A stretch of 64,000 nt of DNA from Sophora flavescens (lineage: Eukaryota > Streptophyta > Magnoliopsida > Fabales > Fabaceae). Where the stretch lies: assembly GCA_030762895.1 (NCBI GenBank), contig JAUPTC010000090.1:1-64000 (forward strand), written 5' to 3'. Under the pieces are notes generated by a model. That model saw only the letters and a program-made list of their open reading frames with translations, had not been told where the DNA came from and ran no database searches. Shown here piece by piece: positions 1-9,240 of the stretch (position 1 is the stretch's first letter; every line of letters begins with the position of its first letter). A program made the position numbers and the translations under genes.

Positions 1-65
1 GCACCCAAAATGACTAATTTTGGTGATGAAGACTTCAAATTTTAATTCACTCAAAAAGGAGGGAA
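1..65 (+). mobile_element. 3' end of internal region of a gag-PR-only (L-type) retrotransposon, with PPT
   Basis: Only the last bases of an internal region are inside the window. They match the equivalent stretch of element L (minus strand, about 59412-59480): a reading frame like PKMTNFGDEDF, then a purine tract (about 53-65) directly before an LTR starting TGATATGAGCC. The same junction occurs in L, where RT-RH-IN has been deleted, so this was probably a non-autonomous element. The rest lies upstream of base 1. Confidence 0.7.
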
Positions 66-800
66 TGATATGAGCCCAATTTGGAGTATGGTTCAAGAAG
101 TTGGAGCCAAGGACTTCAGGGCCAATGACAAATGTTACAACCAAGAAAGCCCAACGAGTGTTAATTCAAACTATGGTTCTCATCATGAAGCAAGCTCAAT
201 GCAAGATTAGATGGAATGAAGCCCAAATTATTAACTTACATTATCCAACTAAAGGATCCATGACAAGAGGCTGAAACATGAAGAAGAGTCCAATTTAGTT
301 GTTTTTTAATTCAATAAGTGTAAATGGGGTTTTTATGAGTGAGCCCAATTACTAAGTGATGTTTTTGGGGCAACCCACTGGAATCCATGGAAAACGAATC
401 AGACAGTCTTAGCGGGAGGAATCTTTAGCTTGGCATGCTATAAGAACTCTAAACTAGTGTGTTGATATTTTGATAATTGTATTAATTATGGGGGTTACAC
501 TTTTAATGTGAGAAGCAAGTGTAACCACCACATAATTAGGGGATAAAGAGTCAAAGAAGAGGGGAGGGGGGGGGAACCTTCATAGTCTTACGGCTGAGTT
601 GAATGATTTGGTGGCTACATTATGAGGGATTTTTAGGCAAATTAACTCATGTTATGATGCCTGAGTTAAGTGGGAATAAGTGAGTGTTTAAGGTCATGAA
701 TTAGGCCAATTAAGTGGGGTTATGGTTTGGTTTTGGAAGCCAAAAGTGGCTGCCCAACTATATGTAATTTGTGACACACATGAAATGGTAACTTTGATGT
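66..800 (+). mobile_element. LTR B (3' LTR), left part, split by element A
   Basis: The LTR starts TGATATGAGCCC directly after a purine tract and continues at 7789-8066, where it ends in GTTGTCATCA next to satellite. The two parts join exactly once the gatgt target duplication of element A is removed. The start is homologous to frames that encode a Pol C-terminal tail in related LTRs, here degraded. A long U3 inverted repeat lies at about 483-538 and a TATA-like CTATATGTA at about 758-766. Full copies for comparison are 56494-57515 and 61995-62999. Confidence 0.88.
483..540. repeat. U3 inverted repeat (imperfect palindrome) in LTR B
   Basis: The arms GGTTACACTT and AAGTGTAACC are separated by about 14 bases and extended by outer arms of TAATTATG / CATAATTA type. 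The structure recurs in LTRs A, D, E, F, G and J. In J the inner arms read ATTACACTT / AAGTGTAAT, a compensated change. Confidence 0.7.
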
Positions 801-1774
801 TGATGCGAGCCCAATACCAATGAAGCCCAATTTGGACCAAGAGGCCATTCAAGGCCTAGGAGGCCCAATGACAAGAGCAAGAGCTAAGAGGGCCTAACAA
901 GCCCTAAGTCAAATGATTGGACTCTAATGGAAGCAAGGCCCGAGTCAAATGATGAAGAGCCCAAATGGATTAATGTGATCATCCAAGAGGAAGGCCCAAA
1001 TGAAAAGGGGGTGTATGAAGAAGAAACAAGTGGGGCACATATGGAGTCAAGGCCCAATTTTATGTTCAAATTCAATTGAATAAGTGGAGAATCATGCAAG
1101 TAGGACCACATGCATGTTCTACAAGAATTTAGGGAATTGTTTTTCAATTTTGAATAAAGTTGTAACTTGTGGGAGTTACATTTTAATGTGATAAGAAAGT
1201 GTAACCCCCCCACAATTATGAGTCTTTTATGCACATGTTTTTTTTGTCTTGGTGGCTGCCATAACACTTTTGTGGCCATTCAAAAGGTTGTCTTAATGTG
1301 GGTAATTAGTGTCATGAATAGGCTAATCAATAAATGTGGGTAATTAGTGTCATGAATAGGCTAATCAAATGCTATTTTCGTTTTTTTTCTTGGATGCCAA
1401 AAGTTGGGCATCCTACACTATTTGTAAAGCATGAAACACCTTGGAAATGGAACTTTGGATGTGATTTGGAATTTTCCATTGTTAGTGAGAATTGTTCTCC
1501 TAAGTTCTTGGTTGAACCAAGGTTTCTATCCTTATCAAGAATTCCAACATTCTTGTGGCGGATTTCATTTGGCTTATCAAACAAATCCTTATTTGTTTGT
1601 GGCGCCTTCACCCATCTTCTACTCTTTCCATTTTCTTCTTTTATTCTTCAATTCTTGTTTTGGTTACAATTTGGAATCATCTCACTTTGAGTTTTAATTT
1701 GAAAATTGCACAACACCTAACAAGATTTCAATCAAATAGATCATAACAAGGCAACCCCATCTTGGTTGTCATCA
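801..1774 (+). repeat. 5' LTR of element A (974 bp)
   Basis: The boundaries are TG at 801 and CA at 1774, followed by the PBS. The first 250 bp correspond to the Pol tail seen in frame in the 3' LTR, but here carry small indels. Hairpins of the shared leader occupy about 1466-1606: GGAA/TTCC at 1468-1477, GAGAA/TTCTC at 1487-1499, GTTC/GAAC at 1504-1517, CAAGAAT/ATTCTTG at 1536-1555 and CAAACAAAT/ATTTGTTTG at 1578-1599, then GGCGCC at 1601-1606. Confidence 0.93.
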
Positions 1775-1776
1775 AG

Positions 1777-1794
1777 TGGTATCAAAGCTTAGGC
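1777..1794 (+). promoter_or_regulatory. Primer-binding site of element A
   Basis: TGGTATCAAAGC begins two bases after the LTR end. It resembles the plant initiator tRNA-Met PBS TGGTATCAGAGC with one change and would prime minus-strand DNA synthesis. The same PBS is present in elements G, J, K and L. Confidence 0.85.
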
Positions 1795-2402
1795 TTTGAT
1801 TGAAATTGTGTTGTGTTCTTCTTTGTTCTTCTTCTTCCCCATTTTTCTTCGTTTCTTTCAAAACCAAAACCACAAAAAAAATTACTACTTTGATTCAGTT
1901 TTGGAAGGGAAAATTTTTCGTGGCTATTGTTTGATCATACACAAGTGTTCTTCTCTTGTTGAAAGTAAAAAAAAATAATAATAATAAAATAAAATCTGGG
2001 CAAAAAAAAAAAATTCGAATATTACAAAAAAAAAAAAAGTGTTCTTGAAGTGTTGAGAAAAGAGAAGAGAAAAGAAGTTTCCAATTGATCAATTAGTGTT
2101 CTTACAATTTTTTCCCTTCTTCCTTTTTTTTTTCATTTCCAAATCTTTTCCTTTCTAGCATTTCTTTCTTTGTTTCCTTTAGTTTGATAAGTTTTGTGAT
2201 TTTTGTTACTTGAGTTTTGGAAATTTTTGTGTTTTTGACTTGATTCCTCTAAGAACCCAAGGAGAACATAGAGTGGAAAAAGGCTTGAGAGATAAATTAC
2301 ATCTTGTGTGGAAAAAGCCAAAAAGAGTAAACAAAAAAATACACTTTTTGTGAGAAAAGAGAGGGAGTGTTGTGAGGACAAATTACATTTTCTACTACTC
2401 AA

Positions 2403-3463
2403 ATGGGTGATAGTCCACCATTGTCACCAAGGACAGCCACTCTACATGCTAGAATGGCCAATCAAGTTCAAGCACTCCAAAGACAAATGGAGCAAATGCA
2501 AGCCAACTATGATAGACAACTAGCCAACCTTCAACGGGATGACTCTAGTGGCTATGATAGTGAAGAAAGAGGGAGGCCAAGAGGAGGACGACCTAGAAGA
2601 GGAGGACATAGGGGGAGGAAGGCGTGATGAGAGGATTGAAGGGGTTAAAATCAAAGTTCCTTCCTTTTTGGAAAGAATGACCCGAAGCTTATTTGGAGTG
2701 GGAGCTTAAAATGTAGCAAGTCTTTGATTGTAACACTTACAATGTAAGACTGAAAGTGAAGTTGGCAGCCTTGGAGTTCAAGGAGTATGCACTAGTATGG
2801 TGGGATCAATTCCAAAAGGAGAGGAGGAGGAGTGGAGAGGAGCCAATTGAAACTTGGGAAGACATGAAAATTGTAATGAGGAGGAGATTTGTCCCAAAGC
2901 ACTACCAAAGGGACATTCACAATAAATTACAAAGACTCACCCAAGGTTCTAAAAGTGTGGATGAGTACTTCAAGGAGATGGAGTTGGCCTTACTAAGGTC
3001 AAATTTTGAAGAAGACCGTGAAGCAACTATGGCAAGGTTCTTGCATGGCTTGAACCAAGAAATTCAAGATGTGGTGGAGTTGCAAAACTATGTAGAGCTT
3101 GAAGATTTGGTGCAACAATCAATTAAGGTGGAGCAACAATTAAAAGAGGAGGAAATCCAAATATTCCTCTTCATCATCTTCCAAATTCCCATCTTCAAAT
3201 TGGAAGGACAAGCAAAAGAAGGAGGGTGCACCAAGCAAGGAGGCCGTGAGCACCTCTCAAGGCAAGAAGCCCATGGAGCCAACCACAAGGAGCCGAGATG
3301 TCAAGTGTTTCAAGTGTCTTGGTCATGGCCCATAGCCTCTCAATGTTCAACCAAGAGAACTATGGTGTCCATGAATGGTGAAGTGATGTCTCAATCCGAA
3401 GCTTCAAGTGGAGAGGGAAGTGAAGAAGAAGTGTTCATGCGGATGGTGACTTACTTATGGTGA
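2403..3463 (+). pseudogene. gag: Gag of element A, frameshifted
   Basis: Gag starts at the ATG at 2403 (MGDSPPLSPRTATLHARMANQ...), the same start as in G, J, K and L. The first frame reads a coiled-coil-like QVQALQRQMEQMQ segment and an Arg/Gly-rich stretch, then breaks at about 2625. The retrotransposon Gag core (LEFKEYALVWWDQ... to ...LVQQSIKVEQQ) continues in another frame from 2756. A further shift at about 3150 and a small deletion at about 3300-3330 destroy the CCHC knuckle, which is intact in G (CFKCLGHGHIASQC). Gag would form the virus-like particle in the cytoplasm. At least three frame breaks make this copy non-functional. Confidence 0.85.
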
Positions 3464-4003
3464 GGAGGCTTTTGGGAAGTCCAGGGAAGGAACATGAAGC
3501 TAGCCAAAGGGAGAACATTTTCCACTCTAGATGCCTAATTCAAGGTAAAGTTTGTTCTCTAATAATTGATGGAGGTAGTTGTGCAAATGTAGTAAGTTCT
3601 AGGTTGGTGTCTAAATTAAACCTTAACACTAAAACCCATCCAACACCATATAGACTTCAATGGTTGAGTGAGGTTGGGGAGATGGTGGTGAACAAACAAG
3701 TGGAGGTTCCATTCTCCATTGGGAAGTAATGATGATAATGTTCTTTGTGATGTAGTGCCTATGGAGGCAAGCCATATGTTGTTGGGAAGGCCTTGGCAAT
3801 ATGACAAGAAGACCATTCATGATGGATTCTCAAACAAGTTCACTTTCATGGACAAGGAGCGAAAGGTTGTACTCTCTCCTTTATCTCCAAGACAAGTTAG
3901 TGAGGATCAAAAGAAAATGAGAGAAAAAGAGAGCAAGAGAGAAAATAAAAAGAGAATGAACAAGAGAAAAAAAAGTGATGAAAAATATAAAAAAAAATCA
4001 TGA
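3457..4003 (+). pseudogene. Protease region of element A, frameshifted
   Basis: Frame 3457-3729 holds the retropepsin-like domain: HSRCLIQGKVCSLIIDGGSCANVVS, with D-G-G-S in the position of the catalytic D-S/T-G, then YRLQWLSEVGEMVVNKQVEVPFSIGK. A frameshift at about 3725 moves the rest (LCDVVPMEASHMLLGRPWQYDKK) to frame 3719-4003, which runs into a Lys/Glu-rich linker. Retropepsins cut Gag-Pol during particle maturation. The Lys/Glu-rich linker before RT is shared by G, J, K and L and is the hypervariable part of these polyproteins. Confidence 0.82.
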
Positions 4004-4068
4004 CAAAAAGGAGAGAAAAACCAAGATGAAAAGAGAGAAAAGAGAGTTGTCTTGCCACAAAAAGTGAG

Positions 4069-6588
4069 GTGAAAAGTGCATTGGTTTCAAGGCAGCCCCT
4101 GTACATGCTTTTGTGTAGGGAATTTTGTTTAAATACTAACATTTCTAATGATCATTCTTTGTCTAGTGGTGTGAAAAATCTTTTGCAGGAATTTGAGAAT
4201 ATCTTCCCTAAGGAAGTGCCACATGGCCTTCCACCTTTGAGGGGAATTGAGCACCATATTGACCTCATTCCGGGTGCATCATTGCCCAATAGGCCAGCCT
4301 ATAGGAGCAATCCTCAAGAGACCAAAGAAATCCAAAAACAAGTGGAGGACTTGTTGCAAAGAGGATGGGTGCAAGAAAGCTTAAGTCCATGTGCGGTACC
4401 CGTCATTTTGGTGCCCAAAAAGGATGGCACTTGGAGGATGTGCACGGATTGTAGGGCCGTGAACAACATCACCATTAAGTATAGACATCCTATCCCTAGA
4501 CTTGATGATTTACTTGATGAATTGTTTGGTGCTTGCATTTTTTCTAAAATTGATTTGAAAAGTGGGTACCATCAAATTAGGATAAGGGAAGGGGATGAAT
4601 GGAAAACCGCTTTCAAAACCAAATTTGGTTTGTATGAATGGTTGGTAATGCCTTTTGGTTTAACAAATGCACCAAGCACTTTTATGAGGCTTATGAACCA
4701 TGTCTTAAGAGAATTTTTGGGAAAATTTGTGGTGGTATATTTTGATGATATCTTAATATATAGCAAAAACTTAGATGAGCACCATGAACATTTAAGGGCT
4801 GTTTTGCTTGTATTAAGAAAAGAAAGGTTGTATGCAAACTTGGAAAAATGTACTTTTTGTGTGGATCATGTGATTTTCCTTGGTTTTGTGATTAATGCTA
4901 AAGGGGTCCATGTGGATCAAGAAAAGATTAAGGCCATTCAAGATTGGCCAACCCCCAAAAATGTGAGTGACGTGAGGAGATTTCATGGTTTGGCTAGTTT
5001 CTATAGGAGGTTTGTTAAAGATTTTAGCACATTGGCTGCACCTCTTAATGAAATTGTCAAAAAGAATGTTGGGTTTAAATGGGGGGAAAAACAAGAACAA
5101 GCTTTTAAGGAACTTAAGAAAAAGCTCACCCATGCACCAATTCTTGCTTTGCCTAATTTTGCAAAATCTTTTGAAATTGAATGTGATGCTTCTAATGTTG
5201 GTGTTGGGGCTGTTTTGATGCAAGATGGTACTCCAATTGCTTATTTTAGTGAGAAGTTAAGTGGAGCTGCACTTAATTATCCCACCTATGATAAGGAGTT
5301 GTATGCCTTAGTGAGAGCTTTGCAAACTTGGCAACACTATCTTTTGCCTAAGGAATTTGTAATTCATAGTGACCATGAATCTTTGAAATATTTGAAGGGT
5401 CAAGGAAAATTGAATAAGAGACATGCTAAATGGGTTGAATTTCTTGAACAATTTCCTTATGTTGTAAAACATAAAAAGGGTAAGGCCAATGCTGTGGTGG
5501 ATGCACTTTCAAGGAGACATGCTTTACTTTCCACTCTTGAAACAAAGTTGTTTGGACTTGAATGTGTTAAGGAATTGTATGAGCATGATGATGACTTTTC
5601 TCAAATCTTTGCAAATTGTGTGCATTCAGCCCAAAATGGATTTTTTAGGCACCAAGGTTTTTTATTCAAAGAAAAGAGGTTGTGTGTGCCTAAAAGCTCC
5701 ATTAGGGACTTACTTGTGAAAGAGGCACATGAAGGGGGACTAATGGGGCATTTTGGGGTTCAAAAGACTTTGGACATGTTGCATGAACATTTTTATTGGC
5801 CTCATATGAAATATGATGTGCAAAAATTTTGTGAAAAATGCATTGTGTGCAAAAAGTCAAAATCCAAAGTTATGCCTCATGGACTTTACACTCCTTTGCC
5901 TATTCCTGATTTTCCTTGGATTGATTTATCAATGGACTTTGTTGTTGGGTTGCCTAGGACAAAAAGTGGAAAAGATTCAATCTTTGTTGTGGTAGATAGA
6001 TTTTCAAAAATGGCACATTTTATACCATGCAAAAAGATTGATGATGTTTGTCATGTGGCGGATTTGTTCTTTAAAGAAGTGGTGAGACTTCATGGTCTCC
6101 CAAGAAGCATTGTTAGTGATAGGGACCCCAAGTTCCTAAGCCACTTTTGGAGGATTTTGTGGGGAAAGCTTGGAACAAAGCTTCTTTTCTCCACTACTTG
6201 CCATCCTCAAACGGATGGACAAACTGAAGTGAATAGGACTCTTTCTTCCCTTTTAAGGGCTGTGATTAAAAAGAATATTAAGTATTGGGAGGAGTGTTTG
6301 CCTCATGTGGAGTTTGCATACAATAGGGCTATTCATAGCACCACTCAATTTTCTCCTTTTGAGGTTGTTTATGGTTTTAATCCTCTAACTCCTCTTGATT
6401 TATTGCCACTGCCTAATTCTTCCATTTTGAAGCATAAAGATGGTAGGTCCAAGGCAGAATATGTGAAGAAGCTCCATGAGCAAGTTAAGGCCCAAATTGA
6501 AAAAGGACCGAGAGCTATGCAAGACAAGCCAACAAGGGAAGGAAGAAAGTCGTTTTTGAACCCGGAGATTGGGTATGGGTGCATATGA
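4069..6588 (+). CDS. pol: Pol of element A: RT - RNase H - integrase
   Basis: An 839-residue open frame. RT spans about residues 60-260, with FSKIDLKSGYHQ and the catalytic YFDD box at residues 224-227 (4738-4749). RNase H follows (ECDAS near residue 372, YDKELYALVRAL, HSDHESLKYL). Integrase begins with an HHCC finger (AHEGGLMGHFG...CEKCIVC) and has the DDE residues in SMDFVVGLP, IVSDRDPKF and HPQTDGQTE. It copies the RNA genome into DNA and inserts it. Oddities: one codon is missing after TDGQTEV compared with the other copies, and a frameshift near 6500 scrambles the last 30 residues. The rest continues at 6579. The start is a frame opening; in G this region is fused to Gag-PR. Confidence 0.93.
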   Translation: MKSALVSRQPLYMLLCREFCLNTNISNDHSLSSGVKNLLQEFENIFPKEVPHGLPPLRGIEHHIDLIPGASLPNRPAYRSNPQETKEIQKQVEDLLQRGWVQESLSPCAVPVILVPKKDGTWRMCTDCRAVNNITIKYRHPIPRLDDLLDELFGACIFSKIDLKSGYHQIRIREGDEWKTAFKTKFGLYEWLVMPFGLTNAPSTFMRLMNHVLREFLGKFVVVYFDDILIYSKNLDEHHEHLRAVLLVLRKERLYANLEKCTFCVDHVIFLGFVINAKGVHVDQEKIKAIQDWPTPKNVSDVRRFHGLASFYRRFVKDFSTLAAPLNEIVKKNVGFKWGEKQEQAFKELKKKLTHAPILALPNFAKSFEIECDASNVGVGAVLMQDGTPIAYFSEKLSGAALNYPTYDKELYALVRALQTWQHYLLPKEFVIHSDHESLKYLKGQGKLNKRHAKWVEFLEQFPYVVKHKKGKANAVVDALSRRHALLSTLETKLFGLECVKELYEHDDDFSQIFANCVHSAQNGFFRHQGFLFKEKRLCVPKSSIRDLLVKEAHEGGLMGHFGVQKTLDMLHEHFYWPHMKYDVQKFCEKCIVCKKSKSKVMPHGLYTPLPIPDFPWIDLSMDFVVGLPRTKSGKDSIFVVVDRFSKMAHFIPCKKIDDVCHVADLFFKEVVRLHGLPRSIVSDRDPKFLSHFWRILWGKLGTKLLFSTTCHPQTDGQTEVNRTLSSLLRAVIKKNIKYWEECLPHVEFAYNRAIHSTTQFSPFEVVYGFNPLTPLDLLPLPNSSILKHKDGRSKAEYVKKLHEQVKAQIEKGPRAMQDKPTREGRKSFLNPEIGYGCI

Positions 6589-7055
6589 GGAAAGAAAGGT
6601 TTCCTTCCCAAAGGAAATCAAAACTTCAACCAAGGGGAGATGGGCCATTTCAAGTTGTAGCCAAGATCAATGACAATGCTTACAAGTTGGACCTTCCTAG
6701 TGAACATGGGGGTATTAGTGCAACTTTTAATGTGGCTGATTTGTCTCTTTTTGATGTAGGTGATGACGACTCTAATTCGAGGACGAATTCACTTGAAGAA
6801 GGAGGGGATGATGCGAGCCCAATACCAATGAAGCCCAATTTGGACCAAGAGGCCATTCAAGGCCTAGGAGGCCCAATGACAAGAGCAAGAGCTAAGAGGG
6901 CCCAACAAGCCCTAAGTCAAATGATTGGACTCCTAATGGAAGCAAGGCCCGAGTCAACTGATGAAGAGCCCAAATGGATTAATGTGATCATCCAAGAGGA
7001 AGGCCCAAATGAAAAGGGGGTGTATGAAGAAGAAACAAGTGGGGCACATATGTGA
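6579..7055 (+). CDS. Integrase C-terminal domain plus LTR-encoded Pol tail of element A
   Basis: Continues Pol after the frameshift: HMRKERFPSQRKSKLQPRGDGPFQVVAKIND is the GPF (GPY/F) module of Ty3/gypsy integrases, followed by ATFNVADLSLFDVGDDD. The frame crosses the PPT at 6797-6808 without a stop and reads 82 codons into the 3' LTR, ending in a Lys/Arg-rich GLGGPMTRARAKRAQQAL tail. In CRM-group elements a CR motif sits in the same place and is partly LTR-encoded (established knowledge). That this tail is homologous or steers insertion is inference. No chromodomain signature is visible. Confidence 0.85.
   Translation: MHMRKERFPSQRKSKLQPRGDGPFQVVAKINDNAYKLDLPSEHGGISATFNVADLSLFDVGDDDSNSRTNSLEEGGDDASPIPMKPNLDQEAIQGLGGPMTRARAKRAQQALSQMIGLLMEARPESTDEEPKWINVIIQEEGPNEKGVYEEETSGAHM
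6797..6808 (+). promoter_or_regulatory. Polypurine tract of element A
   Basis: GAAGGAGGGGA lies immediately before the 3' LTR. It would prime plus-strand DNA synthesis, and it lies inside the Pol reading frame (codons for EEGGDD). Confidence 0.88.
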
Positions 7056-7788
7056 GTCAAGGCCCAATTTTATGTTCAAATTCAATTGAATAAGTGGAGA
7101 ATCATGCAAGTAGGACCACATGCATGTTCTACACGAATTTAGGGGAATTGTTTTTCTATTTTGAATAAAGTTGTAAATTGTGGGAGTTACATTTTAATGT
7201 GATAAGAAAGTGTAACCCCCCCCACAATTATGAGTCTTTTATGCCTAGGAGTTTTTTGTGTCTTGGTGGCTGCCATAACACTTTTGTGGCCATTCAAAAG
7301 GTTGTCTTAATGTGGGTAATTAGTGTCATGAATAGGCTAATCAATAAATGTGGGTAATTAGTGTCATGAATAGGCTAATCAAATGCTATTTTCGTTTTTT
7401 TTCTTGGATGCCAAAAGTTGGGCAGCCTACACTATTTGTAAAGCATGAAACACCTTGGAAATGGAACTTTGGATGTGATTTGGAATTTTCCATTGTTAGT
7501 GAGCATTGTTCTCCTAAGTTCTTGGTTGAACCAAGGTTTCTATCCTTATCAAGAATTCCAACATTCTTGTGGCGGATTTCATTTGGCTTATCAAACAAAT
7601 CCTTATTTGTTTGTGGCGCCTTCACCCATCTTCTACTCTTTCCATTTTCTTCTTTTATTCTTCAATTCTTGTTTTGGTTACAATTTGGAATCATCTCACT
7701 TTGAGTTTTAATTTGAAAATTGCAGAACACCTAACAAGATTTCAATCAAATAGATCATAACAAGGCAACCCCATCTTGGTTGTCATCA
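6809..7788 (+). repeat. 3' LTR of element A (980 bp)
   Basis: Same ends as the 5' LTR. The leader hairpin module lies at about 7480-7620, with GGCGCC at 7615-7620. It differs from the 5' copy by scattered substitutions and a short altered patch near 7240. The Pol tail frame is open here but broken in the 5' LTR. Confidence 0.93.
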
Positions 7789-8066
7789 GATGTTATTTTT
7801 GGATCAAATCCATTTTGTGAGAATTTTGTTCTCCTAGGTTCTTGGTTGAACCAAACTATTGTTCTCATCAAGAATCCAAGATTCTTGTGGCGAACCTCAC
7901 TTGGCTTATCAAAACTCTTGTTTTGTGGCGCCATCATCATCTTCTTACTCATCCATTTTCTTTCTTTCTTCACTTTAATCTTGGTTACAAAGTGTTACAC
8001 GAATTTGTGTTAAAAATTCAACCAAAAAAGATCATCAAAGGCAACCTCACCATTTGGTTGTCATCA
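7789..8066 (+). mobile_element. LTR B (3' LTR), right part
   Basis: Begins with the gatgt duplication of element A and resumes LTR B at the first leader hairpin (TGGAT/ATCCA near 7800). It then carries GAGAA/TTCTC, GGTTC/GAACC, CAAGAATC/GATTCTTG and CAAAAC/GTTTTG, with GGCGCC at 7927-7932, and ends GTTGTCATCA at 8066. The next bases are satellite, so the B element was inserted in the array; its left target duplication is outside the window. Confidence 0.9.
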
Positions 8067-9240
8067 ATGGTTAACCCATGATTCCCTTGTCATGATCACA
8101 TTATTAACCCATGACCCCTTGCCATGATCCCATGGTTAACCCATGACCCTCACGACATGATCGCTTGGTTAACCCTTGACCCTCACGCCATGATCCCATG
8201 GTTAAACCACGACCCACTTGCCATGATCCCATGGTTAACCCGTGACCCTCTTGCCATGATCCATGGTTAACCCTGACCTACTCGCCATGATCCCTTGATT
8301 AACCCATGACTCACTTGCCAACTCACAAGGGTAACCCAAGACCCCCTTGACATGCTCCCATGGGTGACCCATGACCCTCACGCCGTGGTAAATACGGTTA
8401 ACCATGACCATCACGCCATGATGCCATGGTTATGTTATGACCCACTTGCCATAATCCCATGGTTAACACAGGACCCTTTTGTCATGATCTCATGGTTAAT
8501 CCATGATCCTTTTACCATGATCCCATGGTTAGCACATGACCCTCTTCCCATGATCCATGGTTAACCCATGACCCATTTGCCATGATCCCATAGTTAACCC
8601 ATGACACTGAATTCATGATCCCATGATAACCCATGACCTAGACGCCATGATCCCATGGCTAATCCATGACCCAATTGCCATGATCCCATGGTTAACCCAT
8701 GACCACCTTGCCATGATCACATGATTAACCCATGAGCCCTTTGCCATGATCCCATGGTTAACCCATGACCCTCACGCCATGATCACATGGTTAACCGATC
8801 CCATGGTTAACCATTGAACATCAAGCCAATGATCCCATGGTTAACCCATGACCCTCACGCCATGATCCAATGGTTAACACGTGACCCTCTTGTCATGTTC
8901 CAATGGTTAACCCATGACGCTCTTGTTGTGATCCCATTGTTAACCCATGAACCGGATGCCATCGATCCCATGGTTAACCCATGACCCACCTGCATTGATC
9001 CCAAGTTTTACCCATGACCCTCTTACCCTGATCGTATGGTTAACCCAAAACCCCTTGCCGTAATCCCATGGTTAATCCAGGACCCACTTGCCATGATTCC
9101 ATGCTTAACCCATGACCAACTTACCACAATTCCATGGTAACCCATGACCCACTTGCCATGATCCCTTAGTTAACCGATGACCCTCACGCCATGATCCCAT
9201 GGTTAACCCATGACCTTCTTGCCATAATCCCATGGTTAAG
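8067..9240 (+). repeat. 33-bp satellite array, plus orientation
   Basis: About 35 degenerate units. Each carries NcoI and HpaI-like palindromes (CCATGG, GGTTAACC) and a variable part, either CCCTCACGCC or CCCTCTTGCC. The unit length is a multiple of three, so one frame per strand stays open and reads MIPWLTHDPHA repeatedly on the plus strand. These frames are a by-product, not genes. Point differences between neighbouring units are frequent, with occasional partial units. Confidence 0.93.

Larger units (their letters stand above)
801..7788 (+). mobile_element. Element A: complete Ty3/gypsy-type LTR retrotransposon
   Basis: Two LTRs (801-1774 and 6809-7788) begin TGATGCGAGCCC and end GTTGTCATCA. 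Perfect 5-bp duplications gatgt lie at 796-800 and 7789-7793. The element has a PBS at 1777, a PPT at 6797-6808 and the order gag-PR-RT-RH-IN. It is inserted inside an older LTR B. By eye the two LTRs differ at somewhat more than a dozen positions, so insertion is fairly recent. The coding region has several frameshifts and is probably dead as an autonomous unit. The lineage is Ty3/gypsy by domain order; the LTR-encoded Pol tail resembles the CRM group (inference). Confidence 0.95.

Noticed and set aside
1372..1611. Recurrent antisense frames such as MKAPQTNKDLFDKPNEIRHKNVG (1372, 7386, 46913) and FIEPTLVLIKNPRFLWRTSHW (9303, 16259, 18131, 24643, 26493)
   Set aside because: They are translations of the hairpin leader of LTRs A and C in either strand. 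Repeated occurrence reflects LTR copies, not genes.
1777..1794. tRNA gene fragment
   Set aside because: Only the short PBS complementary to a tRNA 3' end is present; no cloverleaf follows.
2041..2402. Host gene 5' end between PBS and Gag of element A
   Set aside because: The same A/T-rich leader with similar words recurs in G, K, J and L at the same place, so it belongs to the element.
4069..6588. Endogenous pararetrovirus (Caulimoviridae) instead of retrotransposon
   Set aside because: LTRs, target duplications, PPT and an integrase with HHCC and DDE are present; no movement protein is seen.
8067..9240. CRISPR-like array because of short regular repeats
   Set aside because: The units are contiguous, with no unique spacers, no cas genes, and lie in a plant-type retrotransposon landscape.
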